A program made the position numbers and the translations under genes. DNA of 12,494 bases from Roseiarcus sp049514155. GTDB lineage: Bacteria; Pseudomonadota; Alphaproteobacteria; Rhizobiales; Beijerinckiaceae. Numbering within the stretch: the first letter of the stretch is position 1; each line of letters starts with the position of its first letter. The notes under the pieces were generated by a model that was not told the DNA's origin, made no database searches, and worked only from the letters and a program-made list of their open reading frames with translations. The DNA lies in assembly GCF_049514155.1 (NCBI RefSeq), contig NZ_JBEKVH010000120.1:1-12494 (forward strand). Direction: 5' to 3'. This document shows, piece by piece, positions 1-5,795 of the stretch.

Positions 1-266
1 GGATGCGGCCAGTTCATGAACCTGTGCAGGCCGCCGAGCGCGGCGACCCGTTCGGCGCCCGGCGCCAGCATCAAATGATAGGTGTTGGCGAGCACGACGT
101 CGGCGCCCAGCGCGCGCACTTCGCCCGGATACATCGCCTTGACCGTCGCCGCTGTGCCGACCGGCATGAAGGCGGGCGTGCGGATTTCGCCACGCGGCGT
201 CGAGATCGCGCCAAGGCGCGCGGCGCCGTCGACGGCGTGAACGGAGAAAGCGAAAGCGTCGGTCAT
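1..266 (-). CDS. tgt: Queuine tRNA-guanine transglycosylase, N-terminal part (cut by window edge)
   Basis: Tgt exchanges guanine 34 in tRNAs with GUN anticodons (Tyr, His, Asn, Asp) for the queuosine precursor preQ1. QueA, encoded just upstream, then extends that base. The 88 visible codons carry the family N-terminus: a TPRGEIRTPAFMPVGT segment at about residues 23-38, TVKAM at 41-45 and the substrate-pocket segment ANTYHLMLAPG at about 60-70. The ATG at 266 gives the usual Tgt N-terminus. I see no clear Shine-Dalgarno sequence before it, and a large hairpin ends about 20 bases upstream. The gene lies 122 bases after queA on the same strand, as expected for a queuosine operon. The rest of the protein is outside the window. 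Confidence 0.96.
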   Translation of the reverse strand, partial: MTDAFAFSVHAVDGAARLGAISTPRGEIRTPAFMPVGTAATVKAMYPGEVRALGADVVLANTYHLMLAPGAERVAALGGLHRFMNWPH

Positions 267-287
267 GATCGGCAGGAGAGATGAAAC

Positions 288-348
288 GCGGGCGCGGAGG
301 CCCGCGCCACTGCGGGGCAGCGCCAGTGGTGCGGGCCTCCGCGCCCGC
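288..348. repeat. Long inverted repeat (25-bp hairpin) between queA and tgt
   Basis: The arms 288-312 and 324-348 are reverse complements over 25 positions. The single exception is G306 opposite T330, a G-U pair in plus-strand RNA and a C-A mismatch in minus-strand RNA. The loop is 11 bases (313-323). In the queA-to-tgt transcript it would form after queA and finish about 20 bases before the tgt start. No T-run follows on the minus strand, so it is not a classic intrinsic terminator. It could be a dispersed palindromic element, an RNA-stability hairpin or an attenuator of tgt. The structure is seen directly; the role is unknown. Confidence 0.85.
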
Positions 349-388
349 CCGCGCCGCGCTCTAAGCACGGCCGACGGCGCGAGGCAAA

Positions 389-1471
389 TCAGCCCTCGGG
401 GCCGAGCAGCAGGCAGGCGTCGCCGTAGGAATAGAAGCGATAGCCCTCGGCGATCGCGTGGGCGTAGGCGCGCTTCATCGTCTCGAGGCCGCTGAAGGCG
501 GAGACCAGCATGAACAGGGTCGAGCGCGGCAGATGGAAATTGGTCAGCAGCGCGTCGACGGCGCGGAAGCGATAGCCGGGGGTAATGAAGATCGCCGTCT
601 CGCCTTCGAAGGCGCGAAGCATGCCGTCCTCGCCGGCGGCGCTTTCGAGCAGCCGCGCCGAGGTCGTGCCGACGGCGACGACGCGGCCGCCGCGCGCGCG
701 CGTCGCGTTGAGCGCCGCGGCGGTCGCCGCGTCGAGCCGACCCCATTCCGCGTGCATGGCGTGGCCGGCGGTGTCGCCGGCCTTCACCGGCAGAAACGTC
801 CCGGCGCCGACATGCAGCGTCAGGCGAAAAACCCGAGCGCCGGCCGCTTCGACGCGCGCGATCAGCTCCGGGGTGAAATGCAGCCCGGCGGTGGGCGCGG
901 CGACCGCCCCCTCCTCGTGCGCGAAGATCGTCTGGTAGTCGGCGCGATCGGACGGCGCGATCCGTCTGCGCGCGGCGATATAGGGCGGCAGCGGCGGCGC
1001 GCCGACGATGTCGATCGCCTCGTCAAGCGCCGCGCCGTGAAAGGCGAAGGCCAGAGTGACCTCGCCGTCCTCGCCTTTCGCCTCCACCTCGGCGTCGAGC
1101 GTCCCTAGCAGGCAGGCCGTGCTCTCGCGCCTCTCGCCGAAACGGATGCGTTCGCCGACTTTCAGCTTCTTCGCCGGTTTGACCAGCGCCCGCCAGCGGC
1201 TGGCGTCGAGCCGCTTGATCAGCGTCGCTTCGATGGCGGCGACGGCGGCGCCGCGCACGCGAATTCCGTCGAGCCGCGCGGCGATGACGCGCGTGTCGTT
1301 GACGACCAGCGCGTCGCCCGGCTTCAGCAGCCGCGGAAGATCGAACACACGCGCGTCGTCGAGCCCGCCGTCCGGCGCGACGACCAGCATCCGCGCCGCG
1401 TCGCGCGGGCTCGCCGGCTTCAGCGCGATGCGCTCGGGCGGCAGATCGAAGTCGAACAGATCGACGCGCAC
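389..1471 (-). CDS. queA: S-adenosylmethionine:tRNA ribosyltransferase-isomerase
   Basis: QueA transfers and isomerises the ribosyl group of S-adenosylmethionine onto preQ1 at position 34 of tRNA, giving epoxyqueuosine. It acts in the cytoplasm right after Tgt. At 360 residues it matches the family length (about 340-360). Family blocks are present in order: MRVDLFDFDLP at 1-11, PASPRDAARMLVV at 19-31, AAPTAGLHFT at 191-200, HVGAGTFLPVK at 220-230, GTTSARLLES at 268-277, and LLTNFHLPRSTLFMLVSAF at 308-326. The start is GTG at 1471, because the conserved N-terminus begins exactly there. It lies only three bases after the stop of the HNH nuclease gene, with no strong Shine-Dalgarno, so translation is probably coupled to that gene. 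In related genomes the upstream neighbour is usually a cyclophilin gene, not a defence gene. Confidence 0.97.
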   Translation of the reverse strand: MRVDLFDFDLPPERIALKPASPRDAARMLVVAPDGGLDDARVFDLPRLLKPGDALVVNDTRVIAARLDGIRVRGAAVAAIEATLIKRLDASRWRALVKPAKKLKVGERIRFGERRESTACLLGTLDAEVEAKGEDGEVTLAFAFHGAALDEAIDIVGAPPLPPYIAARRRIAPSDRADYQTIFAHEEGAVAAPTAGLHFTPELIARVEAAGARVFRLTLHVGAGTFLPVKAGDTAGHAMHAEWGRLDAATAAALNATRARGGRVVAVGTTSARLLESAAGEDGMLRAFEGETAIFITPGYRFRAVDALLTNFHLPRSTLFMLVSAFSGLETMKRAYAHAIAEGYRFYSYGDACLLLGPEG

Positions 1472-1474
1472 CGG

Positions 1475-2188
1475 CTATCTCGGCGCTCTCGCGACCAGCC
1501 GTCGCGCCCGCAGTTCTCGCTCTCGCGCATAGGTCGCCGCTGCTTGACTGACCGCCACACAGTAGGGTGGAAGACGGCCTGACTCGTCGGGCGCCAACAC
1601 CTCCTCGCGGAGGCGAAGGGCTTTGGCCGCAGAGATTGCGCCCCGGAGCGGTCGCCCTTGTGGCCCGCGGCTCGCGAGAATTCCTTGGGCGCGGATCGCA
1701 TCCCGACGCGCGCTGACGAGGATCGGGGGGTTGAGCGCCAAGAGGGCGATTGTTCGCGCCGCGGGCTCGTCGTATTCCTCGGCAGGTGCGACCTTGCCGG
1801 AAAAGCGATAGCGGAGACGTCGCTGGCAGCTTTCGTTCAGAGGCGACACAAAATTCGTCTCGTCGACATCTTCGTTGCCCTTGGCGATGGCGCCGAAATC
1901 GCAGGGCCCAGTCTCGGGAATGCACAAGACCATGTTTTGATAATCGGTCGCCCTGTCCTGGTGATTCCTTTGCGGCTGTATGTGCTCGATGTGCGATCCC
2001 TCGGAGCCGTCGACCTGCGCCATCGTGTAGGCGCAGAGAAAGCCCTGTTCGCGCCGCATCTTGCTGCGCAAGATCGTCTTGACTGCGCTAGGTATCGCAC
2101 CGAAATCCAGCGCGTCGGGAAGGCCTCGGTTGGCGCTCTTCCAATCGCGCAAGGCCTTCGGCTCGTTGCCTTTGCGGATGAATCTCAC
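1475..2188 (-). CDS. ptuB: HNH endonuclease, PtuB-like (Septu defence system)
   Basis: This is a 237-residue HNH-family nuclease of the type found beside AAA ATPases in Septu and in some retron systems. The N-terminus MRFIRKGNEPKAL matches the opening of the TIGR02646/PtuB group. The nuclease core has CAYT at 52-55, HIEHIQPQ at 66-73 (H66, E68, H69), DYQNMVLC at 82-89 with N85, then CDFGAIAKGN at 96-105 and SPLNESC at 115-121. The usual zinc-binding C-x-x-C of this family reads C-x-x-T here, though C88, C96 and C121 are available. The GTG start at 2188 overlaps the ATPase stop as GTGA, so the two genes are translationally coupled. Its TAG is three bases before queA. Inferred role: the DNA- or tRNA-cleaving effector of an antiphage complex. 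The alternative is the effector half of a retron, but I see no reverse transcriptase here. Confidence 0.82.
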   Translation of the reverse strand: MRFIRKGNEPKALRDWKSANRGLPDALDFGAIPSAVKTILRSKMRREQGFLCAYTMAQVDGSEGSHIEHIQPQRNHQDRATDYQNMVLCIPETGPCDFGAIAKGNEDVDETNFVSPLNESCQRRLRYRFSGKVAPAEEYDEPAARTIALLALNPPILVSARRDAIRAQGILASRGPQGRPLRGAISAAKALRLREEVLAPDESGRLPPYCVAVSQAAATYARERELRARRLVARAPR

Positions 2189-3546
2189 TCAGCGGCCTCG
2201 TCGCCCTCATGTTCGACCCGCCACATGTACGATTCGGCTGCCTCGACATCGCCAAACCCGCCAATCTCCTTGCGAAGCTTAGCGATTCTGGCGCGCGCCT
2301 CCTCGAACTTGCCGTCTTCGATTTCGTCATAGAGGTGCGCAATTTCCTTTGCGACCGTTGGGTCGCGTCCCTCGGCCTCCATCACGCATTCCAAGACCCA
2401 GTTGGAGTCCATGCCGTAGCTCTGCGGCGGGCGCTTTTGCCCCTCCGGCGTCAGCAGAACGATCTCCTCCGGCCGCGCTTCGCTGATGACCTGCGGCGAA
2501 TGGGTCGTCGCGAAGAACTGGATCTTCGGAAAGATGCGCTTGAGATCGCCGATCACCCGCCGTTGCCAGCGCGGGTGGAGATGAAGATCGAGTTCGTCGA
2601 TGAGGACGAGACCCGTAGTTTCCTCCAGCACGCGCTCTCCAAGGTAAGACGAATTCAGGAGACAAGCGCGCCTGGCGATTTCCGCCACCATGCCCACCAA
2701 CGCTCGCTGCCCATCGCTCATATTGGAAAAGTCGAGAGTGCGACCGCCTTCGAAGGCGACGACAATATCCTTGCGCCGTTCGACGTATTCGATGCTGCTG
2801 GCGCCTTCGACCGCTCTCTGCACCGCACTCTGCACAATTTGAAGATGAGGCGTTGGCCGCCCACCCGAGTTTAGGCCCCCGCCGTTCCCATCTAATATCA
2901 AGTTATGATCCAGCGCCCGGTCTTGCAGAGCGATCAGCGTTTGAGAACGCATCCACCTCTGGAGAACGTCGCAGTCGGCGCCTGCATTTGGCCAATCTCG
3001 AAAGGCATCCCAACGACTATCTGGTCGGGGCTCCGGAACGTCGTCGCCGATGCTCATTCGACGCTGAAAATGCCTGTTTGTTGTGAACCTCACAATCAAA
3101 GGATAGGCGCGCTCAGTATCCGGCCAAGAGAGACCAACTGGTGCGCCCGATGTTTGTTCGTGGAAAGGTCTCAGAAGCTCCGACTTTACGTTTCCTCGCT
3201 CATCGCCAAAGCGCTCAGAAAAGACGAAGGACTCCGCGCCCCACTCAAGCGACGAGGAAATCTTGCCACGGCTCCGAGTCGCTTTGTGTTCGAGCTTATT
3301 GGCTGTGTCCCGTTGGTCCACCCTGACATCGAGATCGCCAACCAGAGGCCCCTTAGCGATTCCTGCCGGCGAATTCGCCACTTCCCTCAACAAATTCGCC
3401 AGCGCCAGCAGCACGCTCGACTTGCCCGTTCCATTCGTGCCGACCAGCAAATTGAAATGCGGATCGAACGGCCCGAGTTCGGCTTTCTCGAAGCAACGGA
3501 AGTTTTCGAGCGTAAGGGTTTTGACGAAGAAGCGGTCGCTAGACAA
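2185..3546 (-). CDS. ptuA: AAA/ABC-type ATPase, PtuA-like (Septu defence system)
   Basis: This is a 453-residue ATPase of the SMC/RecF-like (OLD-related) fold that partners the HNH nuclease in Septu. In Septu and the related retron-Eco7 system the ATPase is thought to hold the nuclease in check until infection. Visible parts are KTLTLENFRCF at 9-19, Walker A GTNGTGKSS at 36-44, the ABC-type signature NMSDGQRALVGM at 275-286, Walker B GLVLIDELD at 312-320 followed by LHLHP, and the switch histidine in FFATTHSPQVI at 344-354 (H349). I chose the TTG start at 3546 because an AGAGGA ribosome-binding site lies eight bases upstream and the conserved fold begins right after it. An earlier in-frame TTG at 3651 would add 35 unconserved-looking residues and has no such site. 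Base composition looks less GC-rich than in the flanking genes, which suggests acquisition. Confidence 0.85.
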   Translation of the reverse strand: MSSDRFFVKTLTLENFRCFEKAELGPFDPHFNLLVGTNGTGKSSVLLALANLLREVANSPAGIAKGPLVGDLDVRVDQRDTANKLEHKATRSRGKISSSLEWGAESFVFSERFGDERGNVKSELLRPFHEQTSGAPVGLSWPDTERAYPLIVRFTTNRHFQRRMSIGDDVPEPRPDSRWDAFRDWPNAGADCDVLQRWMRSQTLIALQDRALDHNLILDGNGGGLNSGGRPTPHLQIVQSAVQRAVEGASSIEYVERRKDIVVAFEGGRTLDFSNMSDGQRALVGMVAEIARRACLLNSSYLGERVLEETTGLVLIDELDLHLHPRWQRRVIGDLKRIFPKIQFFATTHSPQVISEARPEEIVLLTPEGQKRPPQSYGMDSNWVLECVMEAEGRDPTVAKEIAHLYDEIEDGKFEEARARIAKLRKEIGGFGDVEAAESYMWRVEHEGDEAAE

Positions 3547-3554
3547 GTCGCCCG

Positions 3555-3560
3555 TCCTCT
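3555..3560 (-). promoter_or_regulatory. Ribosome-binding site that sets the ptuA TTG start
   Basis: On the minus strand this reads AGAGGA, with an eight-base gap to TTG at 3546. It is the only convincing Shine-Dalgarno sequence in the gap between the cyclophilin gene and the ATPase. It decides in favour of the shorter ATPase. Confidence 0.6.
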
Positions 3561-3573
3561 CATGCCTCTTGTG

Positions 3574-3629
3574 CGGGCCGCACCCTCGGCCCGAACGCCA
3601 CAATGCCTGGACAGCGCCGCCGCCCAGGC
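3574..3629 (-). other. Two GC-rich hairpins in the ppiB-ptuA gap (possible terminator or attenuator)
   Basis: The arms 3574-3580 and 3587-3593 are perfect 7-bp complements (CGGGCCG/CGGCCCG) around a 6-base loop. The arms 3605-3610 and 3624-3629 (GCCTGG/CCAGGC) pair around 13 bases. Both lie in the 126-base leader of the ATPase gene. No T-tract follows either one on the minus strand, so a factor-independent terminator is uncertain. They may mark the original end of the cyclophilin transcript or may limit read-through into the defence genes. Confidence 0.35.
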
Positions 3630-3672
3630 TTTGATTCCCTTTTACCAGCAAACCCGGTTTGCGCGAACCCGC

Positions 3673-4128
3673 TCAGCTCAGCGTCGCTTTGACGATCTTG
3701 TCGGGATCGCGCACCGGCTCGCCGCGCTTGATCTTGTCGACGTTGTCCATGCCGGAGACGACGCGTCCCCAGACCGTGTATTTGCGGTCGAGGAAGCGCG
3801 CGTCGTCGAAGCAGATGAAGAATTGCGAATTGGCCGAATCCGGACTCGCGGCGCGCGCCATCGAGACGACGCCGCGCACATGCGGCGCATCGTTGAACTC
3901 GGCCTTGAGGTCGGGATAGCTTGAGCCGCCGGTTCCAGTTCCATGCGGGCAGCCGGTCTGCGCCATGAAGCCGTCGATCACGCGATGGAAGACGACGCCG
4001 TCGTAGAAGCCCTCGCCGACCAGCCGCTTGATATGGGCGACATGGCCGGGCGCGAGGTCGGGACGCATTTCGATCGCCACCGGTCCTTTGGTGGTTTCCA
4101 GCGTGAGCGTGTTTCCAGGGGTGGTCAA
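3673..4128 (-). CDS. ppiB: Cytosolic peptidyl-prolyl cis-trans isomerase (cyclophilin)
   Basis: This is a 151-residue single-domain cyclophilin that catalyses cis-trans isomerisation of X-Pro bonds during folding. There is no signal peptide, so it should be cytosolic. Family motifs are FYDGVVFHRVIDGFMAQTG at 41-59, with the catalytic arginine at R49 and with F54 and Q57, SANSQFFICF at 98-107, and FLDRKYTVWGRVVSGMD at 112-128. The start is TTG at 4128, supported by AGGAG seven bases upstream; the next in-frame methionine would cut into the fold. It follows the secreted paralogue after 33 bases and is probably cotranscribed with it. In related genomes the next gene is normally queA. Confidence 0.93.
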   Translation of the reverse strand: MTTPGNTLTLETTKGPVAIEMRPDLAPGHVAHIKRLVGEGFYDGVVFHRVIDGFMAQTGCPHGTGTGGSSYPDLKAEFNDAPHVRGVVSMARAASPDSANSQFFICFDDARFLDRKYTVWGRVVSGMDNVDKIKRGEPVRDPDKIVKATLS

Positions 4129-4161
4129 ATTGGCGCTCCTGTGCGCTTGAGGGAAGAGCCG

Positions 4162-4794
4162 TCAGTCTTGGCTGGTCGGGGCGTCCGTCGGCTCGGCCGC
4201 CGGCGCGTCGGTCGCCTTCGGCTTCGGCTTCGCTTTCGCGTCCGCCTTGGCGTCCGAGGCCAAACGCAGCGTGACGATCTTGTCGGGATTGTCGACCGCG
4301 CCGTTGTTGTCCGCCGCGCCCGCCTTGATCTGGTCGACCACGTCCATGCCGGAGACCACTTCGCCGAACACCGTATACTTGTTGTCGAGGAAGCCGGCGT
4401 CGCCGAGGCAGATGAAGAACTGGGAGTTGGCCGAGTTCGGATCGCTCGAGCGCGCCATGCCGACCGTGCCGCGCTTGAACGGAGTCGGGGTGAACTCGGC
4501 GGGAATGTCGGGCAGGTCGGAACCGCCCGAGCCGGTGCCGGTCGGGTCGCCGGTCTGGGCCATGAAGCCGGGGATGACGCGGTGGAAGACGATGCCGTCG
4601 TAGAACTTGCGCTTCACCAGCGTCTTGATTTGGGCGACGTGTTTCGGCGCGAGATCGGGCCGCAGCCGGATGACCACCTTGCCGTGCTTGGTGGCGAGGA
4701 TCAGCGTGTTGTCCTTGTCGTCGTCGGCGAAGGCCGGCGCGGCGAGCGCAGCGAGGGAAACGGCGAGAAAAGCGCGACGGTTGATGAACAACAT
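4162..4794 (-). CDS. ppiA: Exported peptidyl-prolyl cis-trans isomerase (periplasmic cyclophilin)
   Basis: This is a 210-residue cyclophilin with an N-terminal signal peptide: basic NRR at 5-7, a hydrophobic stretch to about residue 20, and an AFA cleavage motif ending at 23. It should therefore act in the periplasm. The catalytic core is FYDGIVFHRVIPGFMAQTG at 64-82 (R72, F77, Q80), with SANSQFFICL at 121-130 and FLDNKYTVFGEVVSGMD at 135-151. After the domain comes a low-complexity Lys/Ala/Pro tail (about 182-210), likely a disordered extension. The ATG at 4794 has GAGGA four bases upstream. The symbol is assigned by predicted location; it is a close paralogue of the next gene, probably an old tandem duplication. 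Confidence 0.92.
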   Translation of the reverse strand: MLFINRRAFLAVSLAALAAPAFADDDKDNTLILATKHGKVVIRLRPDLAPKHVAQIKTLVKRKFYDGIVFHRVIPGFMAQTGDPTGTGSGGSDLPDIPAEFTPTPFKRGTVGMARSSDPNSANSQFFICLGDAGFLDNKYTVFGEVVSGMDVVDQIKAGAADNNGAVDNPDKIVTLRLASDAKADAKAKPKPKATDAPAAEPTDAPTSQD

Positions 4795-4833
4795 GCGGTC
4801 CTCGTGGAAGCGGCGCCCTCGCCGCGGCGCGGC

Positions 4834-4861
4834 TTGATAGCACGCGCGTCCGACAAGGCAA
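4834..4861 (-). promoter_or_regulatory. Candidate sigma-70-type promoter for the cyclophilin operon
   Basis: On the minus strand, TTGCCT (-35, 4856-4861) and TATCAA (-10, 4834-4839) are 16 bases apart and end 39 bases before the ATG at 4794. It is the only such pair I see in the 100-base gap. It would drive the two cyclophilins and possibly the Septu and queuosine genes downstream. Confidence 0.4.
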
Positions 4862-4872
4862 GGTTGCGCGGC

Positions 4873-4901
4873 GGCCTGACGGCGCAGCCGACGATCAGGC
4901 C
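4873..4901 (-). terminator. Hairpin at the 3' end of the Crp/Fnr gene
   Basis: The arms 4873-4879 and 4895-4901 (GGCCTGA/TCAGGCC) are perfect complements. A nested CGGC/GCCG stem (4880-4883 with 4887-4890) extends them, leaving a 4-base bulge. The structure overlaps the stop codon of the regulator gene and precedes the cyclophilin promoter. No strong T-run follows, so termination here may be weak or need a factor. Confidence 0.4.
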
Positions 4902-5632
4902 TCGCGGACGCGGCGACGACATTCGCAGGCGACCGCTTCGAGCCGTTCCTGGCGGAGAATCGTCAACGCCCCGCGCGAATAGCGGATCGCCCCTTCGCGC
5001 TGCAGCCGCGCGCACGTCGCGCCGACAGTAGCGCGGCGCAAGCTCAGCGCCTCGGCGAGAGTCTGCTGGGTGAGCGCGAAGGTCTCGCCGACCATCCGAT
5101 CGCGCGTCTCCAAGAGCCGGCGCGCGATCCGTTGCTCGGCGCCGTGCAGGCTGTTGCACGCCGCCGAGACCATCAGCTGACCGATCAACGTCGTCGCGTA
5201 ATGCAACATCGCTTCCCGCACGCATTCAAATTGTTCGCGCGCGGCGATCAGATCGGCGGCGGCGAGGAACGCGGCGAGACCAGGAACCTCGACCATCGTC
5301 GCGCCGACCGCCGCTTCGCGGTTGTCGAGCAGCCCGAAGCCGACGAAACCCTCGAAACCGACGTCCGCCATCTCGGCGCGCCGCCCGTCGGCCATGCGCG
5401 CGACGATCGCGACGACGCCTTCATGGGGAAAGACCGCGTGAGTCCGAGGCTCGCCGTCGCGAAAGAGAATCTCACCCGCCGTCAGCGGGCGCGTCGTCAG
5501 CCGCGGCGCCAGGAACGCCCGCGCCTCCCGGCGTAACGAGAGGAGAATGCGATTTCGAATTTGCGCTTCTTCGGGCACGGCGCGGCCCTCAAGCTTTTTT
5601 CCTATCATAGCGGAAATTTGACCGCGGCCCAT
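4895..5632 (-). CDS. Crp/Fnr-family transcriptional regulator
   Basis: This is a 245-residue DNA-binding regulator. An N-terminal cyclic-nucleotide-binding-like domain spans about 30-140 (LTAGEILFRDGEPRTHAVFP at 50-69, VGFEGFVG at 91-98). A dimerisation helix follows (about 140-165). The C-terminal winged helix-turn-helix is at about 186-225 (LTQQTLAEALSLRRATVG, then LQREGAIRYSRG). The CNSLHGAEQRIARRLLETRDRM stretch around 159-180 is typical of this subfamily. I see no Fnr-type N-terminal cysteine cluster for an iron-sulfur centre and no clear cAMP-binding signature, so the signal is unknown. The ATG at 5632 is used; ATG at 5608 is also possible, and neither has a strong ribosome-binding site. 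It is divergent from a globin-coupled chemoreceptor, with a palindrome between them that could be its own operator. Confidence 0.88.
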   Translation of the reverse strand: MGRGQISAMIGKKLEGRAVPEEAQIRNRILLSLRREARAFLAPRLTTRPLTAGEILFRDGEPRTHAVFPHEGVVAIVARMADGRRAEMADVGFEGFVGFGLLDNREAAVGATMVEVPGLAAFLAAADLIAAREQFECVREAMLHYATTLIGQLMVSAACNSLHGAEQRIARRLLETRDRMVGETFALTQQTLAEALSLRRATVGATCARLQREGAIRYSRGALTILRQERLEAVACECRRRVREA

Positions 5633-5661
5633 CGTCGCGCCGATTGCGGGGTCCGCTTAAC

Positions 5662-5682
5662 CATACAGAAAGCATCTGTATG
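5662..5682. promoter_or_regulatory. Palindromic operator candidate between the Crp/Fnr gene and the chemoreceptor
   Basis: CATACAGA (5662-5669) and TCTGTATG (5675-5682) form a perfect 8-bp dyad around 5 bases, in an AT-rich patch of an otherwise GC-rich gap. Size and symmetry fit a dimeric helix-turn-helix regulator. The flanking GTCCG (5651-5655) and CGGAC (5685-5689) add a second, slightly offset pair of arms. It lies 30 bases before the regulator ATG and 113 bases before the receptor ATG. Binding by the adjacent regulator is inference. Confidence 0.5.
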
Positions 5683-5795
5683 TACGGACTCGCACATAGA
5701 GGGGCGAATTGGCGCCAACTGGCTGAACCTCCGACGTCGACCCGATGCGGTCGGCGCCGCCGGCGACGCTTGGCGCATCGAAAGGCGGGCGGACA

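Noticed and set aside
3547..3651. Longer ptuA starting from TTG at 3651
   Set aside because: No ribosome-binding site there; the added 35 residues look random, and the later TTG has AGAGGA at good spacing.
1475..3672. A retron (reverse transcriptase plus msr-msd RNA) using PtuAB as effector
   Set aside because: No reverse-transcriptase gene or space for one exists between the pair and its neighbours, so a stand-alone Septu pair fits better.
3560..4861. A 433-codon open frame across both cyclophilin genes
   Set aside because: Arg/Pro-rich frame-shifted shadow of two real cyclophilin genes on the same strand.
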